Below are positions 1 to 9,048 of a stretch of DNA of 44,831 bases, in pieces (positions within the stretch are counted from its first letter, which is position 1; every line of letters begins with the position of its first letter). This stretch comes from Acidobacteriota bacterium (GTDB taxonomy: Bacteria; Acidobacteriota; Vicinamibacteria; Vicinamibacterales; UBA823). Below the pieces are notes generated by a model. The model worked only from the letters and a program-made list of their open reading frames with translations. It did no database searches and had not been told where the DNA came from. The translations under genes were made by a program, and so were the position numbers. The stretch lies in assembly GCA_002730735.1 (NCBI GenBank), contig PCAU01000003.1:118018-162848 (forward strand), written 5' to 3'.

Positions 1-1370
1 TATTTATGATGATTAAAAAACATGCCCTCAAAAAGCGATCGCGAGCTATCAAGCGTTGGTGGATCGCCTGGTCGCAAACGACGATAGATCTCGATTAGAG
101 CTTCTTCATGGGTTCTAACCATGTCTTTTCTGAGGGTAGTCGAAAGGACAGGGCCAATCTCGTCGCTCTCCGGAAAGAAGATCTCGAGAACTTCAACGTC
201 CTTTTCCTCCGCCATCGATATCACCCGCGGCGTGACCTCCTCATTGGCCTCGAGAATCACTTCACCAGTAGCGGGGTCGACCACATCGGCGGCTGCAAAG
301 GCACCATCAAGCTCTGCGGCAGAGATTTCGATCGACTTAACCCCTGCATTTTTCAGTTCGGTCACTACAGCACTAGTGAGCTTCTTGCCGGGGAGTACGG
401 AGGTGTCGGAACCAGGAATATCCAGGCTCGTTGCCGCTCGACGGCCAACGATTGACTCCTGGACCATCCACCGCAGACTACCCTGATTAACTTGGAGCGT
501 GTCGACAGTGTAAAAGTTTCGAATAATCTCGTCGGTACTCCGCAGTCCTAAAGCGCGCAAGAAAACGGTCGCCAGAAACTTGCGCTTTCGATCGATGCGT
601 ATGTAAAGCAAATTTTTTGCGTCGTACTCGAATTCGACCCACGATCCTCGATACGGGATAATCTGCGAAACAAAGGACGTCTTGTCGGACGAGTGAAAGA
701 ACGCTCCTGGTGAACGGTGAAGCTGTGAAACGATTACACGCTCGGTTCCATTAACGATGAACGTGCCGTTCTCAGTCATCAACGGAACATCGCCGAAGTA
801 AACCTCCTGCTCTTTGATGTCACGAATGGATTTGACCCCAGTTTCAGGGTCCCTATTCCACACAACTAAGCGAATGGTGACCTTGAGCGGCACGGCATAG
901 GTCATCCCTCGTTCTTGGCATTCCCCGACGTCATATTTCGGTTTCAACACAACGGAAGTGTCACAGACCTCGCACGTGTCACCCTGCGCGAGGTTCGCCT
1001 GTCCACACTCGGGACATAGCACTTCCCCTAAACCATCGGAACCTGCGATCAACATCACCCCACAGCCTTCGCATGGAATCCGAAGGTGCTTTAATCCGGA
1101 GAGTCGACCACATCGACACTCCCAATTTCCAATCCAGTAATCGATGAACTCAAGTGACGAATTCTCACGAAAATCGCTAATCGGAAAAACCGACTTGAAG
1201 ACCGATTGCAGTCCAGCATCCAGGCGCTCCGCTGGCAGTTGATTCATCTGCAAGAAGCGCTCGTATGATTTCCGCTGGATATCAATGAGATTGGGAATCG
1301 GTATTGTGGTGTTGATCTTCGAAAAATCGATGCGTTCTCGATAAACGTTCTTAGGTAGGCTGTTGTACAT
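1..1370 (-). CDS. rpoB: DNA-directed RNA polymerase subunit beta (N-terminal 456 residues; 3' end outside window)
   Basis: Catalytic beta subunit of RNA polymerase. Translating the minus strand from the ATG at 1370 gives MYNSLPKNVYRERIDFSKI, then RpoB landmarks: IPNLIDIQRKSYERF, the PLMTENGTFIVNGTERVIVS motif, QLHRSPGAFF, IIPYRGSWVEFE and finally GDPPTLDSSRSLFEGMFF at the window edge. An in-frame TGA lies five codons upstream of the ATG, so the start is well bounded, although no strong Shine-Dalgarno is visible. Between GNW at residue 81 and the conserved KYDVGECQERGMTYA there is a cysteine-rich insertion of about 60 residues that E. coli RpoB lacks (separate entry). It is the last gene of the rplKAJL-rpoB run, 163 nt after rplL. 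No terminator was recognised in that gap, so co-transcription is likely. The gene continues leftwards beyond base 1. Confidence 0.98.
   Translation of the reverse strand, partial: MYNSLPKNVYRERIDFSKINTTIPIPNLIDIQRKSYERFLQMNQLPAERLDAGLQSVFKSVFPISDFRENSSLEFIDYWIGNWECRCGRLSGLKHLRIPCEGCGVMLIAGSDGLGEVLCPECGQANLAQGDTCEVCDTSVVLKPKYDVGECQERGMTYAVPLKVTIRLVVWNRDPETGVKSIRDIKEQEVYFGDVPLMTENGTFIVNGTERVIVSQLHRSPGAFFHSSDKTSFVSQIIPYRGSWVEFEYDAKNLLYIRIDRKRKFLATVFLRALGLRSTDEIIRNFYTVDTLQVNQGSLRWMVQESIVGRRAATSLDIPGSDTSVLPGKKLTSAVVTELKNAGVKSIEISAAELDGAFAAADVVDPATGEVILEANEEVTPRVISMAEEKDVEVLEIFFPESDEIGPVLSTTLRKDMVRTHEEALIEIYRRLRPGDPPTLDSSRSLFEGMFFNHHK
942..1130 (-). other. Zinc-ribbon insertion domain inside RpoB
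   Basis: Codons about 81-143 of rpoB encode eight cysteines in four pairs: C85-x-C87, C100-x2-C103, C119-x2-C122 and C133-x2-C136. The first half (WECRCGRLSGLKHL then CEGCGV) has the same C-x-C-x12-C-x2-C spacing, and close wording, as the N-terminal zinc-binding domain of the beta-prime subunit (E. coli YECLCGKYKRLKH then CEKCGV). The second half (LCPECG then TCEVCD) is a second treble-clef or ribbon-like pair. The insert sits in the beta1 (protrusion) part of RpoB, just before KYDVGEC. The cysteines are seen directly. Zinc binding and descent from beta-prime are inferred. Confidence 0.85.
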
Positions 1371-1533
1371 ACTTGAGTGAACTCATGGCACGGCGATTAA
1401 ACCGTTCCTGTGGAAAAAAAACGTTATCAACTCTGACTCGTGGCACCATCTAGCAGACCTAGTGCACACGAACCCCGTTCGACAAGTGCCACCCTGGCCT
1501 CAACTGGCATAGCACTCCCTACAGACGCAACAG

Positions 1534-1923
1534 CTACTTGATCTCGACTTTGGCGCCGACTTCTTCAAACTTCTTCTGGATTGCTTCAGCCTCGTCCTTC
1601 GGCACACCTTCCTTGACAGCCTTAGGCGCGCTTTCGACTAAATCCTTTGCTTCCTTCAATCCTAGGCTAGTGACTTCACGAACGGCTTTAATGACATTAA
1701 TTTTCTTGTCGCCAATCTCAGTGAGAGTAACCGTAAACTCGGTCTGCTCTTCTGCTGCCGCACCACCGGCACCCGGCGCAGCTACCGCTCCCGCCATGGC
1801 CACTGGCACCGCGGCTGACACACCCAGCTCTTCCTCAAGGGCTTTAACAAGCTGCGAAAGCTCCATCACAGAGATTCCCTTGATGTATTCAACTATTTGT
1901 TCCTGCGTAACATCAGCCATCAT
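1534..1923 (-). CDS. rplL: 50S ribosomal protein L7/L12
   Basis: Stalk protein that recruits translation GTPases to the ribosome. The 129-aa product has the N-terminal dimerisation region ([28 protein letters not shown]), an Ala/Gly-rich hinge around residues 38-56, and the globular C-terminal domain with [22 protein letters not shown] and [20 protein letters not shown], ending in KVEIK. Two adjacent ATGs exist. An AGGAG lies 5 nt before the first (1923) and 8 nt before the second (1920), so either may be used. It follows rplJ by 50 nt and precedes rpoB in the usual operon order. Confidence 0.97.
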   Translation of the reverse strand: MMADVTQEQIVEYIKGISVMELSQLVKALEEELGVSAAVPVAMAGAVAAPGAGGAAAEEQTEFTVTLTEIGDKKINVIKAVREVTSLGLKEAKDLVESAPKAVKEGVPKDEAEAIQKKFEEVGAKVEIK

Positions 1924-1973
1924 TTATTCTCCTGACGTAAGACGAGCGCACGCAGCACGGATAGCGCCACGAA

Positions 1974-2498
1974 TTAATCGCCTTTCTTTCCTTCAATCTG
2001 TGCAAGCACATTCATAAAATCTCGCGGAACTCCACCCAGCACTGTGACCAACCGAGTCATCGGGGCCTGCAGTACGGACAGAAGCTTGGCGTAGAGTTCA
2101 GGCTTGCTAGGCAGCGTTGCTAGTTCGTCCACCTCCGCAGGCGTGAAGTTCCGTCCCTGGACAATGGCTGCCTTAACCTTAAGTCCAGGGGCCGTCTTTG
2201 CAAAGATGGTGAGCGTCTTCGCCAACGACACTGGATCGGCGTCGGAATAGGCTACAGCCGTTGGACCTTGAAACATTTCACCCAACGACTCGAAAGCACT
2301 CCCTTGTATCGCCTTCTTGGCAAGCCTGTTCTTAACTACTCGATACTGGCCATCCGCAGCACGTACCTGTCGACGCAACTCCGTAGCTTTAGGAACATCT
2401 AGACCCTTAAAGTCTACGAGCAATACGCTATCCGCTGACTTAAACAGCGACGCTAACTGTTGCTGCTCAACCTCTTTTTCCGCTCTCGTAACTGCCAT
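1974..2498 (-). CDS. rplJ: 50S ribosomal protein L10
   Basis: L10 anchors L7/L12 dimers to 23S rRNA at the base of the stalk and, in many bacteria, represses its own operon. The 174-aa sequence starts MAVTRAEKEVEQQQLASLF and includes LLVDFKGLDVPKATELRRQV, YRVVKNRLAKKA and GPTAVAYSDADPVSLAKTL, all family signatures. A C-terminal helix (residues about 135-170) would carry L7/L12. Its ATG lies 3 nt after the rplA stop, so there is no room for a long independent leader, and any L10 autoregulatory site would have to lie further upstream or inside rplA. It is followed by rplL after 50 nt. Confidence 0.97.
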   Translation of the reverse strand: MAVTRAEKEVEQQQLASLFKSADSVLLVDFKGLDVPKATELRRQVRAADGQYRVVKNRLAKKAIQGSAFESLGEMFQGPTAVAYSDADPVSLAKTLTIFAKTAPGLKVKAAIVQGRNFTPAEVDELATLPSKPELYAKLLSVLQAPMTRLVTVLGGVPRDFMNVLAQIEGKKGD

Positions 2499-2501
2499 GA
2501 C

Positions 2502-3197
2502 TTACGCCATTTCCGCAACCGCGGGATCGACCTTCACTCCTGGACCCATCGTCGACGACACCGTCAGACTTCTCAAATACTTACCTTTCGCAGCAGCGGG
2601 TTTCGCCTTCATGACGCTCGACACAATCGCCTGTGCGTTGTCGATAAGATTCTGTTTCGGAAATGAGACTTTACCAATCGGCGCATGAATAATGCCGGTC
2701 TTGTCCACGCGAAACTCCACCTTCCCCGCCTTGATCTCTTTCACGGCCTTCCCGATATCAACGGTGACCGTTCCAGTCTTTGGATTAGGCATTAACCCCC
2801 GCGGACCGAGCACCTTCCCAAGCTTTCCGACTGATCGCATCATATCCGGCGTGGCCACTACTGCCTCGAAATCGATCCAGCCAGCCTGAATTTTTTCTAC
2901 AATTTCTTCACCACCGACAAGGTCCGCGCCGCTCTCCTCAGCCTCCTTTTGCTTTTCGCCGACCGCAATTGCTAGCACGCGTTTACTCCTACCAAGTCCG
3001 TGCGGAAGAACAACTGTGCCACGCACCATTTGATCTGCGTGTTTCGGATCAACCCCTAGACGAAGCGCCATTTCAACCGTCTCATCGAACTTGGCAAACT
3101 TCACCTGTTGCACGAGCGGAATCGCGTCCTCAAGCTTCAGCAATGCCTCCGGAACCTTCTCCTTAGCCATCTTGAACTGCTTTGTCATCCGCTGCAT
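2502..3197 (-). CDS. rplA: 50S ribosomal protein L1
   Basis: L1 forms the mobile stalk near the ribosomal E site and is often the translational repressor of rplK-rplA. The 231-aa product contains the two-domain L1 fold with [20 protein letters not shown] (domain II) and [19 protein letters not shown], and ends in [13 protein letters not shown]. The reading frame is open to a GTG at 3203, but a GAAGG motif lies 7 nt before the ATG at 3197 and is too close to the GTG, so 3197 is preferred. The next ATG (3188) is too far from the ribosome-binding site. It lies 25 nt downstream of rplK. Confidence 0.96.
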   Translation of the reverse strand: MQRMTKQFKMAKEKVPEALLKLEDAIPLVQQVKFAKFDETVEMALRLGVDPKHADQMVRGTVVLPHGLGRSKRVLAIAVGEKQKEAEESGADLVGGEEIVEKIQAGWIDFEAVVATPDMMRSVGKLGKVLGPRGLMPNPKTGTVTVDIGKAVKEIKAGKVEFRVDKTGIIHAPIGKVSFPKQNLIDNAQAIVSSVMKAKPAAAKGKYLRSLTVSSTMGPGVKVDPAVAEMA

Positions 3198-3222
3198 CTG
3201 CACACCTTCAAGTCTTGCGGGG

Positions 3223-3648
3223 TTACCCGGTGACGTCTAACCCCATCGACCGTGCCGTTCCGCACACAATCTTTACTGCAGACTCTAGGGACTCGCAGTT
3301 CAGATCGGGCATCTTTACCTTGGCTATCTCCTCAACATCCTTGGTCGTTATTGTCCCCACCTTAGTCTTATTGGGCTCACCTGAACCCTTAGCGATATTA
3401 GCAGCGCGCTTAAGCAGTACCGCCGCCGGCGGGGTCTTAGTGATAAAGGTGTATGAGCGATCAGCGTAAACCGTAACGACTGCGGGAATAATGAGCCCGT
3501 CTTGACCTGCCGTCTTTGCATTAAACGCCTTGCAAAAGTCCATGATGTTCAACCCGTGTGGACCGAGCGCCGTGCCTACAGGAGGCGCAGGCGTTGCCTT
3601 ACCGGCAGCAATCTGAAGCTTCACCTGGGCTAGAACTCTCTTCGCCAT
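3223..3648 (-). CDS. rplK: 50S ribosomal protein L11
   Basis: L11 binds the GTPase-associated centre of 23S rRNA and is needed for factor turnover and, in stringent bacteria, RelA activation. The 141-aa protein has the N-terminal [24 protein letters not shown] signature (residues about 8-31), [13 protein letters not shown], and the C-terminal RNA-binding domain with [16 protein letters not shown] and a terminal [17 protein letters not shown]. Length is standard. It follows nusG by 43 nt and leads the rplK-rplA-rplJ-rplL-rpoB order. Confidence 0.97.
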   Translation of the reverse strand: MAKRVLAQVKLQIAAGKATPAPPVGTALGPHGLNIMDFCKAFNAKTAGQDGLIIPAVVTVYADRSYTFITKTPPAAVLLKRAANIAKGSGEPNKTKVGTITTKDVEEIAKVKMPDLNCESLESAVKIVCGTARSMGLDVTG

Positions 3649-3691
3649 ACTTCCACTCGCACTCCAACACAGGTGTCGCGGAAACCCTATT

Positions 3692-4234
3692 CTAGAGCTT
3701 CTCCACCTGCAAAAAATCTAGCTCTACCGGCGTTGCACGGCCGAAAATCGTCACCATAACCTTCAAAGTGCTCTTATCGAGGTTGACCTCGTCAACCGTG
3801 CCGCTAAAGTTCGTAAAAGGTCCCTCGTTGATGCGCACCTGGTCGCCCTTATCAAACATGTACTTCGGCTTTGGCTTTTCGGCGGCAACAGTGACCTGAT
3901 GCAGAATCTGATCGACTTCCTCTCGAGTCAGGGGGGTCGGCTTCACGCCGGCGCCCACAAAGCCCGTGACCTTCGGCGTGTTCTTGACAACGTGCCAGGT
4001 ATGGTCGGACATATTCATCTCGACCAATATGTAGCCTGGAAAGAAACGCTTCGAACTAACAACTTCCCGGCCGGCTCGCATTTCCAGTACGTTTTCAGTC
4101 GGAATCAGAACCTCGCCAATTTCGTTCTGCAGTTCGTAGGCCTGGACACGCTGTGCGAGCGATTCCGCCACCTTATTCTCAAAACCAGAGTAGGTGTGCA
4201 CGATATACCACTGCTTTGTTATGACTTCTGTCAT
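3692..4234 (-). CDS. nusG: Transcription termination/antitermination protein NusG
   Basis: NusG binds the RNA polymerase clamp and couples elongation to Rho or to the ribosome. The 180-aa product starts [26 protein letters not shown], has the NGN domain up to about residue 115 ([41 protein letters not shown]) and a C-terminal KOW domain ([21 protein letters not shown] ending LDFLQVEKL). The frame stays open for a further 110 codons upstream, but that extension runs through secE and tRNA-Trp and is spurious. The ATG at 4234 overlaps the secE TGA by 4 nt (ATGA), the usual coupled arrangement. Confidence 0.97.
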   Translation of the reverse strand: MTEVITKQWYIVHTYSGFENKVAESLAQRVQAYELQNEIGEVLIPTENVLEMRAGREVVSSKRFFPGYILVEMNMSDHTWHVVKNTPKVTGFVGAGVKPTPLTREEVDQILHQVTVAAEKPKPKYMFDKGDQVRINEGPFTNFSGTVDEVNLDKSTLKVMVTIFGRATPVELDFLQVEKL

Positions 4235-4449
4235 GCGACACCAAACGCATTGAACACCCGCCCAATCACGGCGTTGAGCAATAGATCGATCCCCCAAAGA
4301 TAAATACCGAAAAAGATCGACGTCAGTATGACCACAAAGGTCGTCGCGTACACTTCCTTCTTCGACGGCCAGGTCACGCGTTCCAGTTCGTTCCGAACCT
4401 GGGCCAAAAAGGTTCGCGACTGATCCCAAAACCCTATTACACCGCTCAT
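4231..4449 (-). CDS. secE: Preprotein translocase subunit SecE
   Basis: Small essential subunit of the SecYEG protein-conducting channel. The 72-aa form starts [20 protein letters not shown] and contains the amphipathic-helix signature [15 protein letters not shown], followed by one hydrophobic membrane span ([20 protein letters not shown], about residues 35-54). This is the single-span type of SecE. The open frame begins 12 codons earlier, but MSGV fits the family better and places the gene clear of the tRNA-Trp. It sits between tRNA-Trp and nusG, the common bacterial order. Confidence 0.95.
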   Translation of the reverse strand: MSGVIGFWDQSRTFLAQVRNELERVTWPSKKEVYATTFVVILTSIFFGIYLWGIDLLLNAVIGRVFNAFGVA

Positions 4450-4503
4450 CGTACCGTCTCGACCGTTTCGCCTCCTCCTCTGCAAGCAGATGGAGGACGT
4501 GGA

Positions 4504-4579
4504 TGGCAGGCCAGGAGGGACTCGAACCCCCAGCCCCCGGTTTTGGAGACCGGTGCTCTACCAATTGAGCTACTGGCCT
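4504..4579 (-). tRNA. tRNA-Trp (anticodon CCA)
   Basis: The minus strand gives a full cloverleaf: acceptor AGGCCAG pairing with CTGGCCT, D-arm with AGCTCAATTGGTAGAGC, anticodon loop with CCA in CTCCAAAA, T-arm GGGGGTTCGAGTCCCTC, discriminator G and an encoded CCA tail. It lies between rpmG and secE, so it is probably excised from the tuf-rpmG-secE-nusG transcript. Confidence 0.97.
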
Positions 4580-4597
4580 ACAACAATAAAATTCCGC

Positions 4598-4747
4598 CTA
4601 CCTCGTCTCCCGATGGGTCGTATGCGTCCGACACCACCGACAGAATTTCTTAATCTGCAGACGATCAGACATAGTCCTTTTGTTCTTGGTCGTGCTGTAG
4701 TTACGCCGCTTACACTCGTTGCACGCCAACGAAATAATGTCGCGCAT
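4598..4747 (-). CDS. rpmG: 50S ribosomal protein L33
   Basis: Small large-subunit ribosomal protein near the E site. Translating the minus strand from the ATG at 4747 gives 49 residues, beginning [19 protein letters not shown] and containing KNKRT and [20 protein letters not shown] before TAG. The two C-x2-C pairs (CNEC at 9-12, CRWC at 36-39) mark the zinc-binding C+ form of L33. It lies 24 nt after tuf and 18 nt before tRNA-Trp in the conserved tuf-rpmG-trpT-secE order. Confidence 0.95.
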   Translation of the reverse strand: MRDIISLACNECKRRNYSTTKNKRTMSDRLQIKKFCRWCRTHTTHRETR

Positions 4748-4771
4748 TAACTGGTCCTCAATCCCGTATCC

Positions 4772-5959
<1,188 letters not shown>

Positions 5960-6016
5960 GGCTTATCCCTCTCTTCCCCACTCTACCGGCATCGTCCAAC
6001 CAGCATCCGCAGATGC

Positions 6017-6092
<76 letters not shown>

Positions 6093-6184
6093 CACGAATT
6101 CGACAATGAAACTCGTCACCCGTCAGCGGCATATTAACCGCCACACACTTATCATCAAGCTCGTTTGGCTTACATCCCCGAAGA

Positions 6185-6259
6185 TGGAGCGGGAGACGGG
6201 GGTCGAACCCGCGACCAACAGCTTGGAAGGCTGTGACTCTACCACTGAGTTACTCCCGC
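6185..6259 (-). tRNA. tRNA-Gly (anticodon TCC)
   Basis: Minus-strand cloverleaf of 75 nt: acceptor GCGGGAG pairing with CTCCCGC, D-arm with ACTCAGTGGTAGAGT, anticodon stem ACAGC/GCTGT closing CTTCCAA (TCC), T-arm GCGGGTTCGACCCCCGT, discriminator T and an encoded CCA. It lies 92 nt upstream of tRNA-Thr(GGT) in the tuf cluster, in the glyT position. Confidence 0.96.
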
Positions 6260-6320
6260 GAATCCCCCTCACCCGAGCCACCAAACCCGTCATCCCCTCG
6301 GCCAAGGGGCCACTCACTCT

Positions 6321-6407
6321 TGGTGGCGAGGGGAGGATTCGAACCTCCGAAGCCGCTAGGGCGACAGATTTACAGTCTGTTGCGTTTGACCGCTCCGCAA
6401 CCTCGCC
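6321..6407 (-). tRNA. tRNA-Tyr (anticodon GTA)
   Basis: An 87-nt class II tRNA with a long variable arm. The acceptor GGCGAGG pairs with CCTCGCC. The anticodon stem CAGA/TCTG closes a loop with GTA, the variable arm runs CGCCCTAGCGGCTTC, the T-arm is GGAGGTTCGAATCCTCC, the discriminator is A and the CCA is encoded. It lies 61 nt upstream of tRNA-Gly in transcription order. Confidence 0.96.
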
Positions 6408-6521
6408 AACTCTTCATCGTCGCTCAGCGACCCGTTCCATCGCCAGCGTCGGTTCTGGGTTGCCTTCCTCCAAAAAAAAGTCATAAGTCGCAAATGGTGA
6501 TACAGCAGAAGTCGATGCGCC

Positions 6522-6558
6522 AAATCACATGTCGCACGCCGCTCTCCGAATGTGATTT
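6522..6558. repeat. 9-bp perfect inverted repeat between tRNA-Thr(TGT) and tRNA-Tyr
   Basis: AAATCACAT at 6522-6530 is repeated exactly in inverted orientation at 6550-6558 (ATGTGATTT), separated by 19 nt. It sits in the 209-nt gap 6408-6616 between the first and second tRNAs of the cluster, where no ORF is convincing. The gap also has a run of eight T on the minus strand (A-run at 6472-6479 on plus) that no strong stem precedes. The repeat could be a binding site for a dimeric regulator or a processing hairpin in the tRNA precursor. Function is unknown. Confidence 0.5.
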
Positions 6559-6616
6559 AGTAACAAAGATGAGGCCCGAACTCGAAATCGAAGCGCGCCT
6601 TGCATTCGAAAACCCA

Positions 6617-6693
6617 TGGAGCTGGCGGAGGGATTTGAACCCCCGACCGGCTGATTACAAATCAGCTGCTCTACCTGACTGAGCTACGCCAGC
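6617..6693 (-). tRNA. tRNA-Thr (anticodon TGT)
   Basis: Minus-strand cloverleaf of 77 nt: acceptor GCTGGCG pairing with CGCCAGC, D-arm GCTCAGTCAGGTAGAGC, anticodon stem CTGAT/ATCAG closing a loop with TGT, T-arm GGGGGTTCAAATCCCTC, discriminator T and an encoded CCA. It is the first of the four tRNAs ahead of tuf (thrU position) and lies 112 nt downstream of rlmB. Confidence 0.97.
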
Positions 6694-6805
6694 CAGACAA
6701 AACGGGTACTCTAGCACGTATCATGCCATCCCGCAACCAATTATGGACTCAGCATTTAGCTCCGTTTCCACCAGAACAGTCACAATACCCATTTAGGGAT
6801 GAGCT

Positions 6806-7519
6806 TCAGGCGGTGGCTCGCTGGCGCACAGCTTCAAACAAGGCAATACCGGCCGCAACAGAGACATTGAGACTCGCCAGCTGACCCGCCATGGGGATTG
6901 AGACGAGCCAATCGCAGCGGTCACGAACCAGCCGGCGTAATCCTTTTCCTTCACCACCAAGAACAAGAGCAGTTGGCCGTGTGAGGTCCACCTGGTCATA
7001 CCGGTGACTGGCCGCTCCATCGAGCCCAACCGTCCACACACCAGCTGCCTTGAGAGTCTCGAGGGTTCTCGCAATATTTACCACCCGAACAAGCCGGATA
7101 TGTGCAACTGCACCAGCCGAAGCTTTTGATGCCACCCCGTCTAGCCGTGCTGCCCGCCGTGACTGTCTGATCACCCCGTCCACCCCAGCAGCTTCAGCTG
7201 TCCTTAGAATCGCTCCAAGATTCTGCGGGTCCTCGATACCGTCGAGGACAACCAACAGTGGATTACTATTAGCCTGTAGAAGGTCCTCGAGGGTATAGGC
7301 CCGCGGTTGGTCAACGTCGGCAACAACTCCCTGGTGCAGTCGGCCTCTGGATGAACGCAGGAGTTGGGCATCGGAGCAGCGCCGCACGGAAATGCCTGAG
7401 GCTTCAGCCATCCTTACCAATGCACGCAGACGGGAACGCGGTGGATCCTCGACCCTCACCAACTTAACCTGGCCGGCTCGCAACGCTTCCGTAACCGCAT
7501 TAATGCCGTAAATAACCAT
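6806..7519 (-). CDS. rlmB: 23S rRNA (guanosine-2'-O-)-methyltransferase RlmB (SpoU/TrmH family)
   Basis: SPOUT-class methyltransferase that in E. coli methylates the 2'-O of G2251 in 23S rRNA. The 237-aa sequence has an N-terminal substrate-binding domain (MVIYGINAVTEALRAG, HQGVVADVD) and the catalytic trefoil-knot domain. The knot domain has motif 1 (LDGIEDPQNLGAILRTAEAAG), motif 2 (ALVLGGEGKGLRRLVRDRCD) and motif 3 (IPMAGQLASLNVSVAAGIAL), including the conserved N of motif 1 and the N in SLNVS. Length matches RlmB. It starts 29 nt after gltX, ends the long minus-strand block and precedes the tRNA-tuf cluster. TrmH-type tRNA methylation is a less likely alternative. Confidence 0.93.
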   Translation of the reverse strand: MVIYGINAVTEALRAGQVKLVRVEDPPRSRLRALVRMAEASGISVRRCSDAQLLRSSRGRLHQGVVADVDQPRAYTLEDLLQANSNPLLVVLDGIEDPQNLGAILRTAEAAGVDGVIRQSRRAARLDGVASKASAGAVAHIRLVRVVNIARTLETLKAAGVWTVGLDGAASHRYDQVDLTRPTALVLGGEGKGLRRLVRDRCDWLVSIPMAGQLASLNVSVAAGIALFEAVRQRATA

Positions 7520-7548
7520 TTTGCAAGTAACAAGCGCCGACAGCCACC

Positions 7549-9048
7549 TTAGCTAAGTCCGAGTGCAGCCGCAAACGCTGCGGCTCGCTCCCGGCACCCG
7601 ACAATTGGACTCAAACCGGAAGTGGAGGAAAGCTCTGCACCCCGGTCAATCGCTGGAACCACTGAATCAAGCTCCATGCCATCACTATGCCCAGTCAAAA
7701 CGATCCGGATCGGGTGAAACAACGTACGGCCCCTACAGTCCGTCTCGTTTCGCAAGGCGGTCTTCAGTTCGCGAAAGCCTTCCATGTCTAACCTCGAACG
7801 GTGCGCGAGCTCAGCGGCCAGCGCTTTAATCACCCGTCGAGCCTCGGGTTGAGAGACCTCGCACTGAATCTCTGGGTCCATTAGTGTGCCGGGAACATCG
7901 AACTCAAATAGAAACTTAAGCCGTTCGGGAATCTGCTCAAGACGATCGACTGCACCCACGGCCAGGTGCGCGATGTACTTCAGAAACGCCGTGCCGTCAC
8001 TATCAGGGCCGACTGCGAAACCCGCCTTCTCAAAAAACGGGACAACTAAAGTCGCCAGCCGTTCCGCCGACAGTGCCTTAAGGTTGTGTCGGTTCAGCCA
8101 GCCTAATTTTTCAGGGTCGAAGATTCCTGCGCTTCGACTGACATCAGCGATTCGAAATCGTCTGGCTAGTTCTTCGATAGGGAGAATCTCATCGTCACCG
8201 CCGGGTGACCAGCCGATAAGTGCAAGGTAGTTCGTGAGCGCTGCGGGAAGATAACCACGCTCACGCATTTCCTCTACCGAAGTGGAACCATGCCGCTTGG
8301 ATAGCGGAGCTCGGTCAGGCCCCATAACCAGCGCCAGATGAGCGAAGCGTGGCTGCACGAATCCCAACGCTTCGTAAAGAAGAAGCTGGCGGGGTGTATT
8401 TGAGATGTGATCCTCCCCGCGAACAACATGAGAAATTTTCATCAGTGCGTCGTCAACAACAACAGCAAAATTGTAGGCTGGACGGCCGTCTGACCGCATG
8501 ATGATCGGATCGCCTATGATCTCGCCGCTGAAGCTAACGGTCCCCCGAACGAGATCATCGAACTCAACCTGATCGACCTCAGGCACCGCAAAACGAATCG
8601 CAGCGGGTTCTCCAGCATCCAATCGGCGCCGGACGATATTAGTTGCCAATGTTCGACATGTTCCTGGATAACGTGTAGGCCGACCTGCTGCCACGGCAGC
8701 TCGACGATTTGCCTCCAATTGGTCGAATGAACAGAAGCAGTGGTAAGCAGCCCCACGTCCGAGCAATTCATCGGTATAGGCCTTGTAGGTATCGAGACGT
8801 TCTGATTGGCGATAAGGACCAAATGGACCACCAAGGTCGGGACCCTCGTCCCAGGTAATGCCCATCCATTGCAAATCCTGAAGGATGCCCTCTTCAAACT
8901 CTCGGGTTGAGCGTTCGGTATCGGTGTCTTCAATCCTCACAACCATTGTGCCATTGGCACCTCTAGCAGCCAGCCAGTTGAAGAGCGCTGTCCTGGCATT
9001 GCCAACATGCAAATAGCCGGTCGGACTAGGCGCAAAGCGAAGTCTCAT
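7549..9048 (-). CDS. gltX: Glutamyl-tRNA synthetase
   Basis: Class I aminoacyl-tRNA synthetase charging tRNA-Glu (and possibly tRNA-Gln if non-discriminating). The 499-aa protein starts MRLRFAPSPTGYLHVGNART, giving the HIGH-type motif. It contains VVRIEDTDTERS, YRQSERLDTYKAY, a Cys cluster typical of the zinc site (CFC with YPGTC), VRGEDHISNTPRQLLLYEAL and the KMSKS-equivalent LSKRHGSTSV, then a helical anticodon-binding domain. Its ATG overlaps the ispDF stop by 4 nt. A tRNA-Gln(TTG) gene occurs in this window. Whether a GlnRS or the GatCAB route is used cannot be told from here. Confidence 0.97.
   Translation of the reverse strand: MRLRFAPSPTGYLHVGNARTALFNWLAARGANGTMVVRIEDTDTERSTREFEEGILQDLQWMGITWDEGPDLGGPFGPYRQSERLDTYKAYTDELLGRGAAYHCFCSFDQLEANRRAAVAAGRPTRYPGTCRTLATNIVRRRLDAGEPAAIRFAVPEVDQVEFDDLVRGTVSFSGEIIGDPIIMRSDGRPAYNFAVVVDDALMKISHVVRGEDHISNTPRQLLLYEALGFVQPRFAHLALVMGPDRAPLSKRHGSTSVEEMRERGYLPAALTNYLALIGWSPGGDDEILPIEELARRFRIADVSRSAGIFDPEKLGWLNRHNLKALSAERLATLVVPFFEKAGFAVGPDSDGTAFLKYIAHLAVGAVDRLEQIPERLKFLFEFDVPGTLMDPEIQCEVSQPEARRVIKALAAELAHRSRLDMEGFRELKTALRNETDCRGRTLFHPIRIVLTGHSDGMELDSVVPAIDRGAELSSTSGLSPIVGCRERAAAFAAALGLS

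Noticed and set aside
121-486. Plus-strand ORF of 121 codons
   Set aside because: It is antisense to rpoB, whose minus-strand translation is unmistakable; the plus-strand product is a low-complexity Ser/Thr-rich shadow.
4235-4564. In-frame upstream extension of nusG by 110 codons
   Set aside because: It would cross secE in another frame and the tRNA-Trp gene; the NusG family starts at the MTEV ATG at 4234.
6106-6682. Overlapping plus-strand ORFs across the tRNA cluster
   Set aside because: They run through three minus-strand tRNAs, and their predicted proteins contain translated tRNA T-arm sequence.
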